Part shown: one piece after another, positions 7,582-15,980 of the stretch
Layout: the number at the start of each line of letters is the position of its first letter
How positions within the stretch are numbered: position 1 is the first letter of the stretch
NCBI RefSeq assembly: GCF_004134905.2
Contig: NZ_SDPQ02000003.1
Location: forward strand, 434,001-498,000
DNA: 64,000 bases
Reading direction: 5' to 3'
Source: Aeromicrobium ginsengisoli
Lineage (GTDB): Bacteria > Actinomycetota > Actinomycetes > Propionibacteriales > Nocardioidaceae
The notes under the pieces: model-generated
The model's input: only the letters and a program-made list of their open reading frames with translations
The model's database searches: none
What the model was told of the DNA's origin: nothing
Program-made: the position numbers and the translations under genes

Positions 7582-9063
7582 CTACGTACGAGCCCACTGC
7601 TGGTTGGACCCGCCGCTGCAGGACTCGACGGTGACCGCCGAGCCGTTCCCGGTGCCGGCAGCCTCGAGGCACAGTCCGGGGTGGCTGACGCTGCTGACCG
7701 ACAGGTTCGCGTTCAGCTCCCACTGCTGGTCGGCCGCGCCCGTGCAGTCCGCGATGACGACCGGGCTGCCGGCGCTCGCCCCGTCGCCACCGATCGCGAG
7801 GCACTTGTTGGCGTACACCGTGAGCTGCTTCTCGGCGGTCCAGTTCCACAGCTGGTTGCCACCTGCGTTGCAGTCCCACAGATCGAGGGCCGTGCCGTTC
7901 GTCGTCGAGAAGCCGGGGACATCGGCGCAGCGGTTGCTCTCCACACCACGCAGCACCTCACCCGGAGGCGCGGGCGGCAGAGCGTTCGTCGGCTCGGTCT
8001 TCAGCAGGCCCCAGCCCCACTGCACCTGCGCCAAGCCGCTCTCACTGTTGACCTCGAGCTGGTCGCCGACTCGCGTCGTCATCGAGTACGCATCGCCGTC
8101 GCGCAGGCCGGGCCAGTAGACCAACCCCATGCCCTGCTCGCGCGCGGTCTGGGTGAGCGCGCCGAGGTATGACGTGTAGACGTTGCCCTCGTGGTTGCCG
8201 TAGTTGAGCCCGGTCGTCATCGGCGAGCCGGCTTCATCGATGATCGTGCGCCATCCGTACGAGCCGATGCGAGGCTTGAGGTTCGCCAGCCAGGCAGCCT
8301 CGGTCGTGTCGGAGGCCCAGAAACCGTAGAAGTGCAGCGACAGCAGCGTGCCCTTGAGCTCCGGCGCCGCACCGACGCCGGTGACGTTGTCGTTGTAGCC
8401 CGTGCCGGAGATGACGACGCGCTTGCGCGGGACGTCGCCGTGCCGGGCCAGCCACGACGAGGTCAGCGAGACCCACTCGTCGAGGGAGTAGCCGAACGGC
8501 TCGTTCATCGGCTCGAAGTACACGTGCGGGTTGTTGCGGTACTTCCGTACGACGGTGTCCCACATGGCGTTGAACGCCGCCGTGTTGTCGACCCGTCCGT
8601 CCTTGGCGTCGTTGGCCTCCCAGTAGCTGAGGATCACCTTGAAGCCGCGGTCTGTCGACGCATCGATCGCGGCCTGGTACGACTTCCACCACTTCGTCCC
8701 GACGCTGGACGGGTTGATCGGCAGCCGGATCGTGTTGGCCTTCAGCTTGTGCCGGAACTGCGAGACGATCGCCGTGGACTTGCGGTAGGTCGTGGCGTAG
8801 CTGTCGGTGGTGCTGAGCCCGGACGGGACGACCTCGTCGGAGGCGTAGTTGTCACGAGGATCCGCCCAGTTGACGCCGCGGAAGTCGCTCGTGGTCCCGC
8901 GCCCGTGGGTCGCCGGCGTTGCATCGGCCGGAGCCACGACCGCGCTCGCCACCACGGCACCAGCTGCCAGGACGGTCGCCGCGATCGCCCCCGAGGCGAT
9001 GCGGTGACAGGCCCTTCTCCATCGGTGGGCACGCTGCGATTGGAGTGATGGTTGCGTAAACAT
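7582..9063 (-). CDS. Secreted GH5-type cellulase/mannanase-like hydrolase with C-terminal ricin-B domain
   Basis: 493 residues from ATG 9063. It carries a long signal peptide (hydrophobic core about 26-44) and a glycoside hydrolase family 5 catalytic domain (about 60-345). Acid/base Glu188 lies in FEPMNEP and nucleophile Glu277 in IIDEAGSP. A Pro-rich linker (about 357-368) leads to a ricin-type beta-trefoil lectin with repeated QxW motifs (373-490). It is secreted to cut a beta-1,4 polysaccharide; the exact substrate is unclear. An in-frame ATG at 9096 would add 11 residues. Both ATGs sit inside the two operator-like repeats, so regulation rather than a ribosome site is what is visible here. 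Confidence 0.9.
   Translation of the reverse strand: MFTQPSLQSQRAHRWRRACHRIASGAIAATVLAAGAVVASAVVAPADATPATHGRGTTSDFRGVNWADPRDNYASDEVVPSGLSTTDSYATTYRKSTAIVSQFRHKLKANTIRLPINPSSVGTKWWKSYQAAIDASTDRGFKVILSYWEANDAKDGRVDNTAAFNAMWDTVVRKYRNNPHVYFEPMNEPFGYSLDEWVSLTSSWLARHGDVPRKRVVISGTGYNDNVTGVGAAPELKGTLLSLHFYGFWASDTTEAAWLANLKPRIGSYGWRTIIDEAGSPMTTGLNYGNHEGNVYTSYLGALTQTAREQGMGLVYWPGLRDGDAYSMTTRVGDQLEVNSESGLAQVQWGWGLLKTEPTNALPPAPPGEVLRGVESNRCADVPGFSTTNGTALDLWDCNAGGNQLWNWTAEKQLTVYANKCLAIGGDGASAGSPVVIADCTGAADQQWELNANLSVSSVSHPGLCLEAAGTGNGSAVTVESCSGGSNQQWART
9049..9062. promoter_or_regulatory. LacI-type operator, copy 1
   Basis: TGGTTGCGTAAACA, 13/14 identical to copy 2 exactly 33 bp away (about three helical turns). 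It overlaps the chosen start codon of the GH5 gene. The central CG and near-symmetry are typical of LacI/GalR operators. No LacI-family gene is in the window. Confidence 0.6.
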
Positions 9064-9081
9064 CGTCGGGAAGAGCCTTCC

Positions 9082-9095
9082 TGTTTGCGTAAACA
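9082..9095. promoter_or_regulatory. LacI-type operator, copy 2
   Basis: TGTTTGCGTAAACA, symmetric at 12 of 14 positions. It overlaps the alternative upstream ATG (9096). Together with copy 1 it probably allows repression by a sugar-sensing LacI protein bound to both sites. Confidence 0.65.
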
Positions 9096-9207
9096 TTGGG
9101 GTGTGACGACGGTCTCACTCGCCATGATCATCCGTCAACCCCCGCGCAACGCAGGGGACCTAAGAGTTGCCCAAGGTCAGCGCAGCCGCCCTGATGGCAG
9201 CGGGCCG

Positions 9208-9387
9208 TCAGGTCTGGTCGTCGATCGCGGCACCCGGCGCGTTGGCCTTGACCGACTCGATGCCGTTGAGTGCCGATGCCTTGCTCTCGTACATCTCACT
9301 GGTGGCGATGATCTGCCCGTTCCCAGCCTTGAGGTTGAAGTGGAACTGGCCTGATTTCGCTGTCTTGAGCTCGAACGTGCCCGCCAT
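9208..9387 (-). CDS. YegP-like (DUF1508) small protein
   Basis: 59 residues. The pattern MAGTFELKTAKSGQFHFNLK...GQIIATSEMYESKASALNGIESVK is the YegP fold: a short beta-hairpin unit with a conserved F-K-x-G-x-F-x-F-N-L-K. Most homologues carry two copies; this is a single-copy form. The function in bacteria is not known. ATG 9387 is preceded by AGGAG and by a good promoter (9428-9456). It may be an independent transcription unit. Confidence 0.85.
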   Translation of the reverse strand: MAGTFELKTAKSGQFHFNLKAGNGQIIATSEMYESKASALNGIESVKANAPGAAIDDQT

Positions 9388-9427
9388 GAGGTGCTCCTGG
9401 TGTCGTCGGAACCCCCCGACACACGTG

Positions 9428-9456
9428 AGCGTATGGCGTGACGACCCGCGAGACAA
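9428..9456 (-). promoter_or_regulatory. Promoter of the YegP-like gene
   Basis: On the minus strand, -35 TTGTCT (9456-9451), a 17-nt spacer and -10 TACGCT (9433-9428). Transcription would start about 35 nt before the ATG at 9387. Confidence 0.55.
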
Positions 9457-9478
9457 TGGGTCTGCAACCTCGTGCGGC

Positions 9479-10396
9479 TCAGACCGCTTCGTGCGCGTCG
9501 GCGACGGCCCGCGCCTCGTCCCGCAGCGCCTGCACGACGAGGCGCACGGACGGCCGCTCGAACCGGTCCGGCCGCAGCAGGGCCGAGATCTCCCGCTTGG
9601 CACGGATGCCGACCAGCGGCCGAGTGACGAGGCCGTTGCCGTGCTCACGCGTCGTGAAGCGCGGCAGGATCGCGATGCCGTGCCCCCCGGCGACCAGCGA
9701 CTCCACGATGCCGTTGTCAGAGATGCGCTGGGCCACACGCACGGGCTCTCCGGTCGCGGCCACCACCTGGCTCAGCACACGGTCGAACGGATAGTCATGT
9801 GGCACGCCGATCCACGTCTCGGCCACGACGTCCTTGGGCGACAGGCTCGCCTTGCGCGCGAGTGGATGCCCCTCGGGCAGCGCCACGTCGAGCGGCTCGC
9901 TCATCAGCGGTACGACCTGGAGCCCTCGCTCGAGCCACGTCGCCGCCGTCGTCGGCGAGTCCGCGAGGACGATGTCGTGGTCCGGGGTGAGGTCGGCGAA
10001 GTCCGTCGTGATGCCGTCCTCGTCGGAGCAGAGCAGCTCGACCTCCGGTACGTCCGCCAGCCGGGTCAGCACGCCCGACAGCAACATCTCGCCGCCGGTC
10101 GGAAACGTCGCGAGGGTGACCTGCCCGGCTGGCTGCCGCATGAACTCGCGCCACTGCCCCTCGGCGCGCTCGATCGCCACGGCGATCTCCGTCGCGGTCT
10201 GGGCCAGAGCGCGACCCGCCACGGTCAACGCGACACCGCGGCCGGCGGGCTCGACGAGGGTGTAGCCGGCCTCCTTCTCGAGCACCTTGAGCTGCTGCGA
10301 GACCGCCGAGGGTGTGACCTTCATCGCGTCGGCGACCGCCCCCACCGTGCCTCGTTCGGCGAGTTCCCGCAGCAGAGTGAGTCGATAGACGTCCAT
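9479..10396 (-). CDS. LysR-family transcriptional regulator
   Basis: 305 residues, standard length. The N-terminal winged helix (about 1-60) contains GTVGAVADAMKVTPSAVSQQLKVLE. A periplasmic-binding-like effector domain (about 90-295) follows. It is divergent from the 43-aa gene at 10501. Its start codon has no Shine-Dalgarno, and TAGCAT lies 6 nt upstream, inside two overlapping palindromes (10397-10422). It therefore probably controls itself and the divergent small gene. The effector is unknown. Confidence 0.93.
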   Translation of the reverse strand: MDVYRLTLLRELAERGTVGAVADAMKVTPSAVSQQLKVLEKEAGYTLVEPAGRGVALTVAGRALAQTATEIAVAIERAEGQWREFMRQPAGQVTLATFPTGGEMLLSGVLTRLADVPEVELLCSDEDGITTDFADLTPDHDIVLADSPTTAATWLERGLQVVPLMSEPLDVALPEGHPLARKASLSPKDVVAETWIGVPHDYPFDRVLSQVVAATGEPVRVAQRISDNGIVESLVAGGHGIAILPRFTTREHGNGLVTRPLVGIRAKREISALLRPDRFERPSVRLVVQALRDEARAVADAHEAV

Positions 10397-10422
10397 GTAG
10401 CAATGCTACACGTTAGGTGTAG
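10397..10422. promoter_or_regulatory. Overlapping palindromes at the LysR promoter
   Basis: GTAGC-aat-GCTAC (10397-10409) overlaps CTACAC-gttag-GTGTAG (10406-10422). The second has the T-N11-A form of LysR boxes (TACACGTTAGGTGTA). The minus-strand -10 TAGCAT (10408-10403) lies inside, 6 nt before the LysR ATG. Confidence 0.6.
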
Positions 10423-10432
10423 ATCTATTCGC

Positions 10433-10461
10433 TTGTGCTTGACGATCGCCGGTTCCATACT
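10433..10461 (+). promoter_or_regulatory. Candidate promoter of the 43-aa gene
   Basis: TTGTGC (10433-10438), a 17-nt spacer, then CATACT (10456-10461). Each box is a moderate match. Confidence 0.4.
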
Positions 10462-10500
10462 TGAGGTACGAACTCGCCCAAAGCCTTGAAGGAGGCCACC

Positions 10501-10632
10501 ATGATCGCCCTCGGAATCTCCATTGCCGCCATCACCGTGATCGGGGTCGGCCGCACCATCCGGACCGTCCTCACCGACGGCCAGGGTCGCGTGCCCACCC
10601 GCGTCCACCCGCACGCGTTCAACCTGCGCTGA
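10501..10632 (+). CDS. 43-aa small protein, hydrophobic N-terminus
   Basis: ATG 10501 is preceded by a near-perfect GAAGGAGG (10488-10495), the strongest Shine-Dalgarno in this part of the window, and the ORF ends just before a strong terminator. The protein has a short hydrophobic helix (2-16, IALGISIAAITVIGV) followed by a basic, polar tail with GRVPTRVHPH. It is divergent from, and probably controlled by, the LysR gene. I do not recognise a family. It could be a single-pass membrane microprotein. Confidence 0.65.
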   Translation: MIALGISIAAITVIGVGRTIRTVLTDGQGRVPTRVHPHAFNLR

Positions 10633-10647
10633 CACCAAGCGCCACCA

Positions 10648-10680
10648 CGAAGCCCCCGCGAGGATCTCGCGGGGGCTTCG
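10648..10680. terminator. Bidirectional hairpin terminator
   Basis: Perfect 15-bp stem CGAAGCCCCCGCGAG / CTCGCGGGGGCTTCG with a GAT loop. It sits between the 43-aa gene and the convergent end of the LysM/BTAD gene. Confidence 0.85.
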
Positions 10681-10696
10681 TCGTGTGGGGTGGCTG

Positions 10697-13498
10697 TCAG
10701 GCGACGTGCGTGCGATAGCCCGGCACGAGCTCGTCGACCAGCACGTCGGTCTCGGCGGACGAGCCGACGACCGAACCGTGCTCGGCGATCGCGGCGTACA
10801 TCTCGTCGACGACGCTCCGCAGGTCATCGCGCTCACCGAAGTGCGCAGCGAGACGCAGCCTGGAGCGCCACAGCTCCTCGCTCGCGGGCAGGAGCGTGAG
10901 TCCCTGGGCGAGCACGGCGCGGGCCGCGGGTTCGTCGTCGCGGGCGGCGGCCGCCTCAGCGCAGGCCTGCACCGTCAGGCTGACCGCCATCGCGATGTCG
11001 CCCTCGACCGGCATGGACTCGAGCCAGCCGTAGCGACCGACCGGCACGCCACTGAACGCGAGGCCGGCGACGAGCGCAAGGGCCGTACGCATGTGCGTCT
11101 CGCGACGGGTGCCGTCCTCGGCGGCGCGGTTGAGCGCCTCGCGGAACCTGTCCCAGTCGAGGTCGACGGCGCCGGGTGCCAGGCGCCAGACGCCCGACTC
11201 CTGCTCCAGCGCGGCGGTGCCTGCGGCGGTCGTGCCGAGCCAGTCGGCGACCTGACGGAGGGCGCCGTCGCGCACCTGCGGATCGACACCGCGCGGCCAC
11301 AGCGCGGCACTGATCCGGTTGGCGTGGACGCCGGCCGGATGCAACGCGAGGAAGCAGGCGAGCTCGGTGAGGAACGCGACCCGCTCGGGCTCGACCTCGC
11401 CGGACGCCTCGACCTGCACCGGTCCGAGGACCCGGATGCTCGCGACGGCCTCGTGGGCTGCGGTGATCTGCTGCTCGGCCTCGAGAGTGTCGACCAGCTG
11501 GTCGATGCTGACGCGGCGGGCGGCCTGGACGGGTTCGTAGAGGCTCGCGAGCGCGTCGGCCGCCGCCGGCGTGATGACCTGCGCGGCCACGTCGACGCTG
11601 TGCAGGGGTGACGAGATGCGGCCGTCGGGACGAGCGGTCAGGCGTACGGCCGCGTCGCGGACGCCGCCCACGATGACGACACCCAGCGCGACCTGCGGGT
11701 CGGACGCCAGCGCCTCGAGACGCGCCAGCTCGTCGGCGTTGGGAACGCCCGAGCAGACCACCAGGTGATAGGTCCAGTCCGCGGTCGGCGCCGTCGCGCG
11801 GGCCTCGCGGATCGTGCGGGACTCGGCCTCACGGCAGGCGGCCCGCTGGAACCGCGCGACGTTGTCGAGGCTCTCGAGCACCCGCTCGAGGTCGTCGGTG
11901 CGGCGGATCGCACCCTCGCCGATGGTCGAGACGTCGCCGGCGAAACCGACGAGGGTGACCAGGCGATCATCGGCCCACGCGTGCGTCGCGGTGTCGATCG
12001 CCATGCTGAGCGCCACTCCTCGAGCGGTCTCGCTGTCGCCGTCGAGCGACAGGACGCCGCTGATCGACTCGGGATCGAGCATGAGGATGCTGCCGTCGTC
12101 GCGGCGACCGACGCTCGCCATGCCCGGCAGCGCGGACAGGCCCGGGGACTCCGGGTCGTGATCGCGGTCGAGCGTCCACACCTTGGCTCGCGCCGACCAG
12201 CCAGCCGGTGGCGCGACGTCAGGGACCACGTCGAACGCGATCGCCATGCCGCCACCGCTGACCGAGGCACGCAACGGCGCCGGCATGCCCGGTGCACCGC
12301 CGAGCGAGCGCAGGGCGCGGTTGAGCCAGCTCGCAGTCTCGAGGTCGGCCTCGTCGCGGAGCTTGGCGCCAGGGGGCGGCGAGCCCGGATCGGGGTGGTG
12401 CGGGTCGGGGTCCGTGGGCGTACGCGCCGACCACCAGGCGGCAGCCGGTGCCGCGTTGCGACGACGCCGCAGCGCAAGCGATGCGCCGGCGACGACCAGG
12501 CCGCCCGCGACGCCGAACAGCGGCGACCAGGAACCGAGGTGAATGCCGCCACCCGCGTCGTCGGCCGTGGCGACGTCAGCCTGGTCGGCGACGGCGGCGG
12601 TGTCGACCTCGTCGATCGGCGCGGCCTGATCGACGTCAGCAGCCGGCTCGTCGACCTTGGCGTCGGCCGCATGGTCGATCACCTTGAGGCCGGGGCCCTT
12701 GGCATCGTTGGGCAGCTTCATGACCCAGCCGGGATAGATCAGGTCGGCCTTCTGGAGCACCCGGCCATCAGGCTGGGTGACGCCCTTGTTGAGGTCCCAG
12801 ATCTCCTTGTAGCGGAAGCCGTCGCCGAGGTAGCGGTCGGCGATGTCCCACAACGTGTCGTAGTGACGGCCGTCCGGCGGCTTGACGTCGTAGTAGGTCG
12901 TGACGCCCTCTGCGAGGTCGACCGGGGTGGCGTCGTCGAGCGTCTTGACCGCCGGCAGCGTGCCGTCGGCCAGCTCGGCTCGATCGGCCTGCGGGACGGC
13001 CGGCGACTCCAGCGCGGCGCTGACGAGGTGACTCTGCGACGCTTGCGTGGGTGCCGACGCCTCGACGGCCGAGGCCGACGACATGCCCACCGAGGTCGCT
13101 GCGGCGAGCAGGACGATCGAGCTGACCAGCCGGCGAGCCAGGCCTTGCGTGCCGATGCCGCCACCGGGGATGCGGGGCGCCAGGCCACTCTTGCGACGCT
13201 CCGCGACCGCCTCGACCACCAGGCACACGACGAAGTGCGCCCAGGCGAGCCAGACGACGACAGCGAGCACGCTCAGGACCGTCTCACCAGTGGTCGGCGT
13301 GCTGAGCCACTCGACGCTCGGCTTCTGGTCGGGCCACGGGGTGCCGAACGCCGCGAGCAGTGCGACGGGCACGCCGAACACGATGGCGAGCGTGCCGAGC
13401 AGCGCGAGGATGCCGGTCGCGACCTGCCGGAACCGGCTGGGCTCCTCGGTGATCGCGGGCAGCCGGTTGTGCGGAGATCGTTCGATGGTGGATGTCAT
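10697..13498 (-). CDS. Membrane-spanning LysM protein with cytoplasmic winged-helix and BTAD domains
   Basis: 933 residues. The likely layout is three N-terminal membrane helices (about 25-51, 74-97, 122-141), a LysM-like domain (about 201-263, with DTLWDIADRYLGDGFRYKEIW...GWVMKLP), a disordered acidic stretch, and a fourth helix (326-343) followed by RRRR. A long cytoplasmic part then holds an OmpR-like winged helix (about 687-775, SIRVLGPVQVE...LWPRG) and a BTAD helical domain (about 778-925). It thus joins a wall-binding sensor to a DNA-binding-type output in one chain. ATG 13498 has AGGAGAG upstream. It is the last gene of the Tad block, so pilus or envelope regulation is a reasonable guess. 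Confidence 0.85.
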   Translation of the reverse strand: MTSTIERSPHNRLPAITEEPSRFRQVATGILALLGTLAIVFGVPVALLAAFGTPWPDQKPSVEWLSTPTTGETVLSVLAVVVWLAWAHFVVCLVVEAVAERRKSGLAPRIPGGGIGTQGLARRLVSSIVLLAAATSVGMSSASAVEASAPTQASQSHLVSAALESPAVPQADRAELADGTLPAVKTLDDATPVDLAEGVTTYYDVKPPDGRHYDTLWDIADRYLGDGFRYKEIWDLNKGVTQPDGRVLQKADLIYPGWVMKLPNDAKGPGLKVIDHAADAKVDEPAADVDQAAPIDEVDTAAVADQADVATADDAGGGIHLGSWSPLFGVAGGLVVAGASLALRRRRNAAPAAAWWSARTPTDPDPHHPDPGSPPPGAKLRDEADLETASWLNRALRSLGGAPGMPAPLRASVSGGGMAIAFDVVPDVAPPAGWSARAKVWTLDRDHDPESPGLSALPGMASVGRRDDGSILMLDPESISGVLSLDGDSETARGVALSMAIDTATHAWADDRLVTLVGFAGDVSTIGEGAIRRTDDLERVLESLDNVARFQRAACREAESRTIREARATAPTADWTYHLVVCSGVPNADELARLEALASDPQVALGVVIVGGVRDAAVRLTARPDGRISSPLHSVDVAAQVITPAAADALASLYEPVQAARRVSIDQLVDTLEAEQQITAAHEAVASIRVLGPVQVEASGEVEPERVAFLTELACFLALHPAGVHANRISAALWPRGVDPQVRDGALRQVADWLGTTAAGTAALEQESGVWRLAPGAVDLDWDRFREALNRAAEDGTRRETHMRTALALVAGLAFSGVPVGRYGWLESMPVEGDIAMAVSLTVQACAEAAAARDDEPAARAVLAQGLTLLPASEELWRSRLRLAAHFGERDDLRSVVDEMYAAIAEHGSVVGSSAETDVLVDELVPGYRTHVA

Positions 13499-13518
13499 CG
13501 TTCTCTCCTGTTGTCGAC

Positions 13519-14586
13519 TCAGTAGATGACGGTGGGGGGCTGGTTGGGCGCCTGGACCTCTTGGACCGGCAGGACCTGACGCATACGCATCGAGAATCCG
13601 TTGCCGAGCGTGTGGCTCTCGCCGCCGACCTCGCCGTAGGTGACCTCCCACGTGACGGTGACGTCAGCGTAGAAGGCGTCCTTGATGTTGGCCGGGATCG
13701 GCTTGGTGGCGTACTTGCGGGCCGACGCCGACGACCGCGGGAAGATGATCGAGCAGGCGTCAGCAGGCTGGTTGCGGGGCAGCTCGCCCTCCCGGTAGGG
13801 AGCGTCCGCCAAGCACGTCGTCGCCTTGATGCCCTGCTGCTGCGGATTGATGACGACCTTGGTCGCGCGGGCCCGCATGACGACGTCACCGGCCGTGACC
13901 TCGCGGTAGGCTCCGCCGTTCCTCGTCTCCTCCATCGGAGTCTGCGTGGCCGGATCCATCCACTGGAACGTGAAGAACGTCGGAATGCCGACCAACGGCG
14001 TGGAGTTGGGCCGCGCCACGAGGAACGGCACCGGCATGGGCTTGTTGCGGTCGATCTGGTTCCACAGGAAGTCCGTGATGCCGTTGTGATGGTCGCTCGT
14101 GTCGGTGCCGAACGGGACGAACACGATCGACAGCGAAAGTGTGCGGTTGGGGCCGCCGTTGTAAGTGTCGAAGTCGATGTTGTCCAGGCAGGTCATCAAC
14201 ATGAACCGGCCCTTGTCGGGGTTGGCGTTGTAGGGCTCCTTGACCGTCGGCGGCAGCTCGCTGTAGCGGCACTGCTGGAACTTCTGGTCGCCGTACTTCT
14301 CCCGCAGGGTCTTGGTGTCGCCGCCGCCGAACGTGTTGCAGTACATCCCCATGCCGGTGCCGTTGGCATACACCGAGCACGACGTCGTGTCGGTCTTGAA
14401 GTCGTCGACCTGCGTGCGGGTGCTGAGGTCATCCTGCTCGGGATCTGGGTCGGTCACGACCGGATCGCAGAACTGAGGCGTGGCCTGCGAGCATTCACCA
14501 GCGTTCGCGGGGGAGGTCATCAGACCGGCGGCGCCCAGCCCACTTGCAAGCAGGACGGCCGCCATCGCTCGCCGAATCGTCATCAT
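13519..14586 (-). CDS. Secreted protein of unknown function in the Tad block
   Basis: 355 residues from ATG 14586, which overlaps the stop of the upstream lipoprotein gene as ATGA and has AGGAGG 10 nt upstream. A clear signal peptide (1-29, ending SPANA) is followed by a Cys-containing mature region (CSQATPQFCDP, then several more Cys). The mature part looks beta-rich. I do not recognise the family. Its place between a lipoprotein and the LysM regulator suggests an envelope role with the pilus. Confidence 0.75.
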   Translation of the reverse strand: MMTIRRAMAAVLLASGLGAAGLMTSPANAGECSQATPQFCDPVVTDPDPEQDDLSTRTQVDDFKTDTTSCSVYANGTGMGMYCNTFGGGDTKTLREKYGDQKFQQCRYSELPPTVKEPYNANPDKGRFMLMTCLDNIDFDTYNGGPNRTLSLSIVFVPFGTDTSDHHNGITDFLWNQIDRNKPMPVPFLVARPNSTPLVGIPTFFTFQWMDPATQTPMEETRNGGAYREVTAGDVVMRARATKVVINPQQQGIKATTCLADAPYREGELPRNQPADACSIIFPRSSASARKYATKPIPANIKDAFYADVTVTWEVTYGEVGGESHTLGNGFSMRMRQVLPVQEVQAPNQPPTVIY

Positions 14587-15176
14587 GCGGGTGCGCCTCC
14601 TGAGCAATAGCCCTTGAATGTGTCCTTCGTGATGACCCATCGACCGTCGACCGACTTCAGCTCGACGTTCTCACGACTCCACTTCTCGGCTGTCTTGGCG
14701 ACGAGCGAGCCGTTCTCCTTGCGGAGCGCGTAGGCCGGCGCCCACAAGCACGTCACCAGCGTGGCCTTGGATCCTGAGATTCGGGACTGCTGAACCTTGG
14801 CCGGGATCCTCGGGGTCACGTGCCAATCGTTCTTCCAGACGTACGTCTGGAGATTGCGGACGTACTGGCGAAAGATGGGCTTGCTGTATGCGGTGCGCAT
14901 GCCGGGCAGGACCTTGCGGTTGTTGCTCGACGCACTGAATGCCTCGGTCGCCTGCTTCCACGCGAGCACAGCGGGATCATCGGCATGGGCGTCCCAGTTC
15001 TGGATCTCGACCGTCACGCCGTCGGCACCCTTGGGCTGCGTCGGTGTGGTCGGCGTGGGTGACGCCGTTGTCCTGGTCGGCTTCGGGTCGGCCTTGTCGT
15101 CGTCGCTGCCGCAGGCAGACACGCCCAAGAGCAGCGCCAGCACTGCGACGCTGGCCACCAACGATTGCCGACTCAC
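14583..15176 (-). CDS. Lipoprotein of unknown function
   Basis: 197 residues from GTG 15176. The signal peptide ends in a clean lipobox, LGVSACGSDDD (Cys at about 22), followed by a Thr/Pro-rich linker. The C-terminal domain (about 50-195, from VTVEIQNWDAHADDPAVLAWKQA to RWVITKDTF) resembles the small secreted domains that precede wall-associated functions, but I cannot name it. The start is supported by GGGGGG (15185-15190) 8 nt upstream. The gene overlaps the next one by 4 nt. Confidence 0.75.
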   Translation of the reverse strand: MSRQSLVASVAVLALLLGVSACGSDDDKADPKPTRTTASPTPTTPTQPKGADGVTVEIQNWDAHADDPAVLAWKQATEAFSASSNNRKVLPGMRTAYSKPIFRQYVRNLQTYVWKNDWHVTPRIPAKVQQSRISGSKATLVTCLWAPAYALRKENGSLVAKTAEKWSRENVELKSVDGRWVITKDTFKGYCSGGAPA

Positions 15177-15335
15177 GAAAGATTCCCCCCGGACATCCTG
15201 TTGCAGAACCCCATCAGCATACCGAGAAATGAACAGGGCCGGTAAACGAACCAGTCGCCCCCGAACCGCCATATCGCCGGGACCTCGGCAAGGCCTCGGT
15301 CGGCGGTGCAAGCAGGGGTGGGTGAAGGAGCAGGT

Positions 15336-15980
15336 TCAGTCCGGCTTCTTGCACTCGTCGGGCTTGTCCTTGTCGTCCTTGTCGTCGTCGGGCTTGTCCG
15401 TCGGCGTCGGCTTGTCCGTCGGCTTGGGGGTGCACGGCGTCACCTCGACCTCGGGTGGCGTGGGCGGCGCCGTGGCGGTCGGGTTGCCGGTTGCCGGGGG
15501 CGCGACCGAGGGCGGTCCGACGGTGGGCACCTTGCCGCTGTCGGGCTCGGAGATGCCGCTGACCGGGCGCGCCAGCGCAGCGCCGGAGGCGTTGAGCACG
15601 GACTTGCGGATCATGCCGAGGAGGATCGCCTTGATCCTGATCTGGGTGGACACCGTGACGGCATTGAACGCACCCCCGGGATCGTCGATCCGGGTGATCT
15701 CGGCGCGACACTTCACGAGCTGCGAATCGGCCGCCATCGCCTGCTGGCAGTACTGCTGGGCCGCCCTGAGCGCGTCCTCGGGCACGAGGTCGAGGCGCGG
15801 GTCGGCGACGTCGATCGCCTGCGCCCCCGCCCGGGCCGCCTCCTGCGCGTAGGCGACGGCGCGGCCCTTGGCGTTGAGCTGCCGCCCGCCGTCGACGACC
15901 AGCGCTGCCAGCAGGATGATCGCGAGCGACACGATCACGACGAACGGTGTGATCGAGCCGGTCTCGTCGCGGCGCTTCAT
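15336..15980 (-). CDS. TadG-like pilus assembly protein
   Basis: 214 residues. The N-terminus reads ETGSITPFVVIVSLAIILL, then AALVVDGGRQLNAKGRAVAYAQEAARAGAQ, the pattern of the Tad-associated TadE/G-like domain: one membrane helix followed by an amphipathic segment. The C-terminal third is low complexity and rich in Pro, Lys and Asp (KPTDKPTPTDKPDDDKDDK). It lacks the von Willebrand domain of large TadG proteins. The ATG overlaps the upstream TadE-like stop by 4 nt. Expected role: minor pilin or envelope component of the Tad machine. Confidence 0.8.
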   Translation of the reverse strand: MKRRDETGSITPFVVIVSLAIILLAALVVDGGRQLNAKGRAVAYAQEAARAGAQAIDVADPRLDLVPEDALRAAQQYCQQAMAADSQLVKCRAEITRIDDPGGAFNAVTVSTQIRIKAILLGMIRKSVLNASGAALARPVSGISEPDSGKVPTVGPPSVAPPATGNPTATAPPTPPEVEVTPCTPKPTDKPTPTDKPDDDKDDKDKPDECKKPD

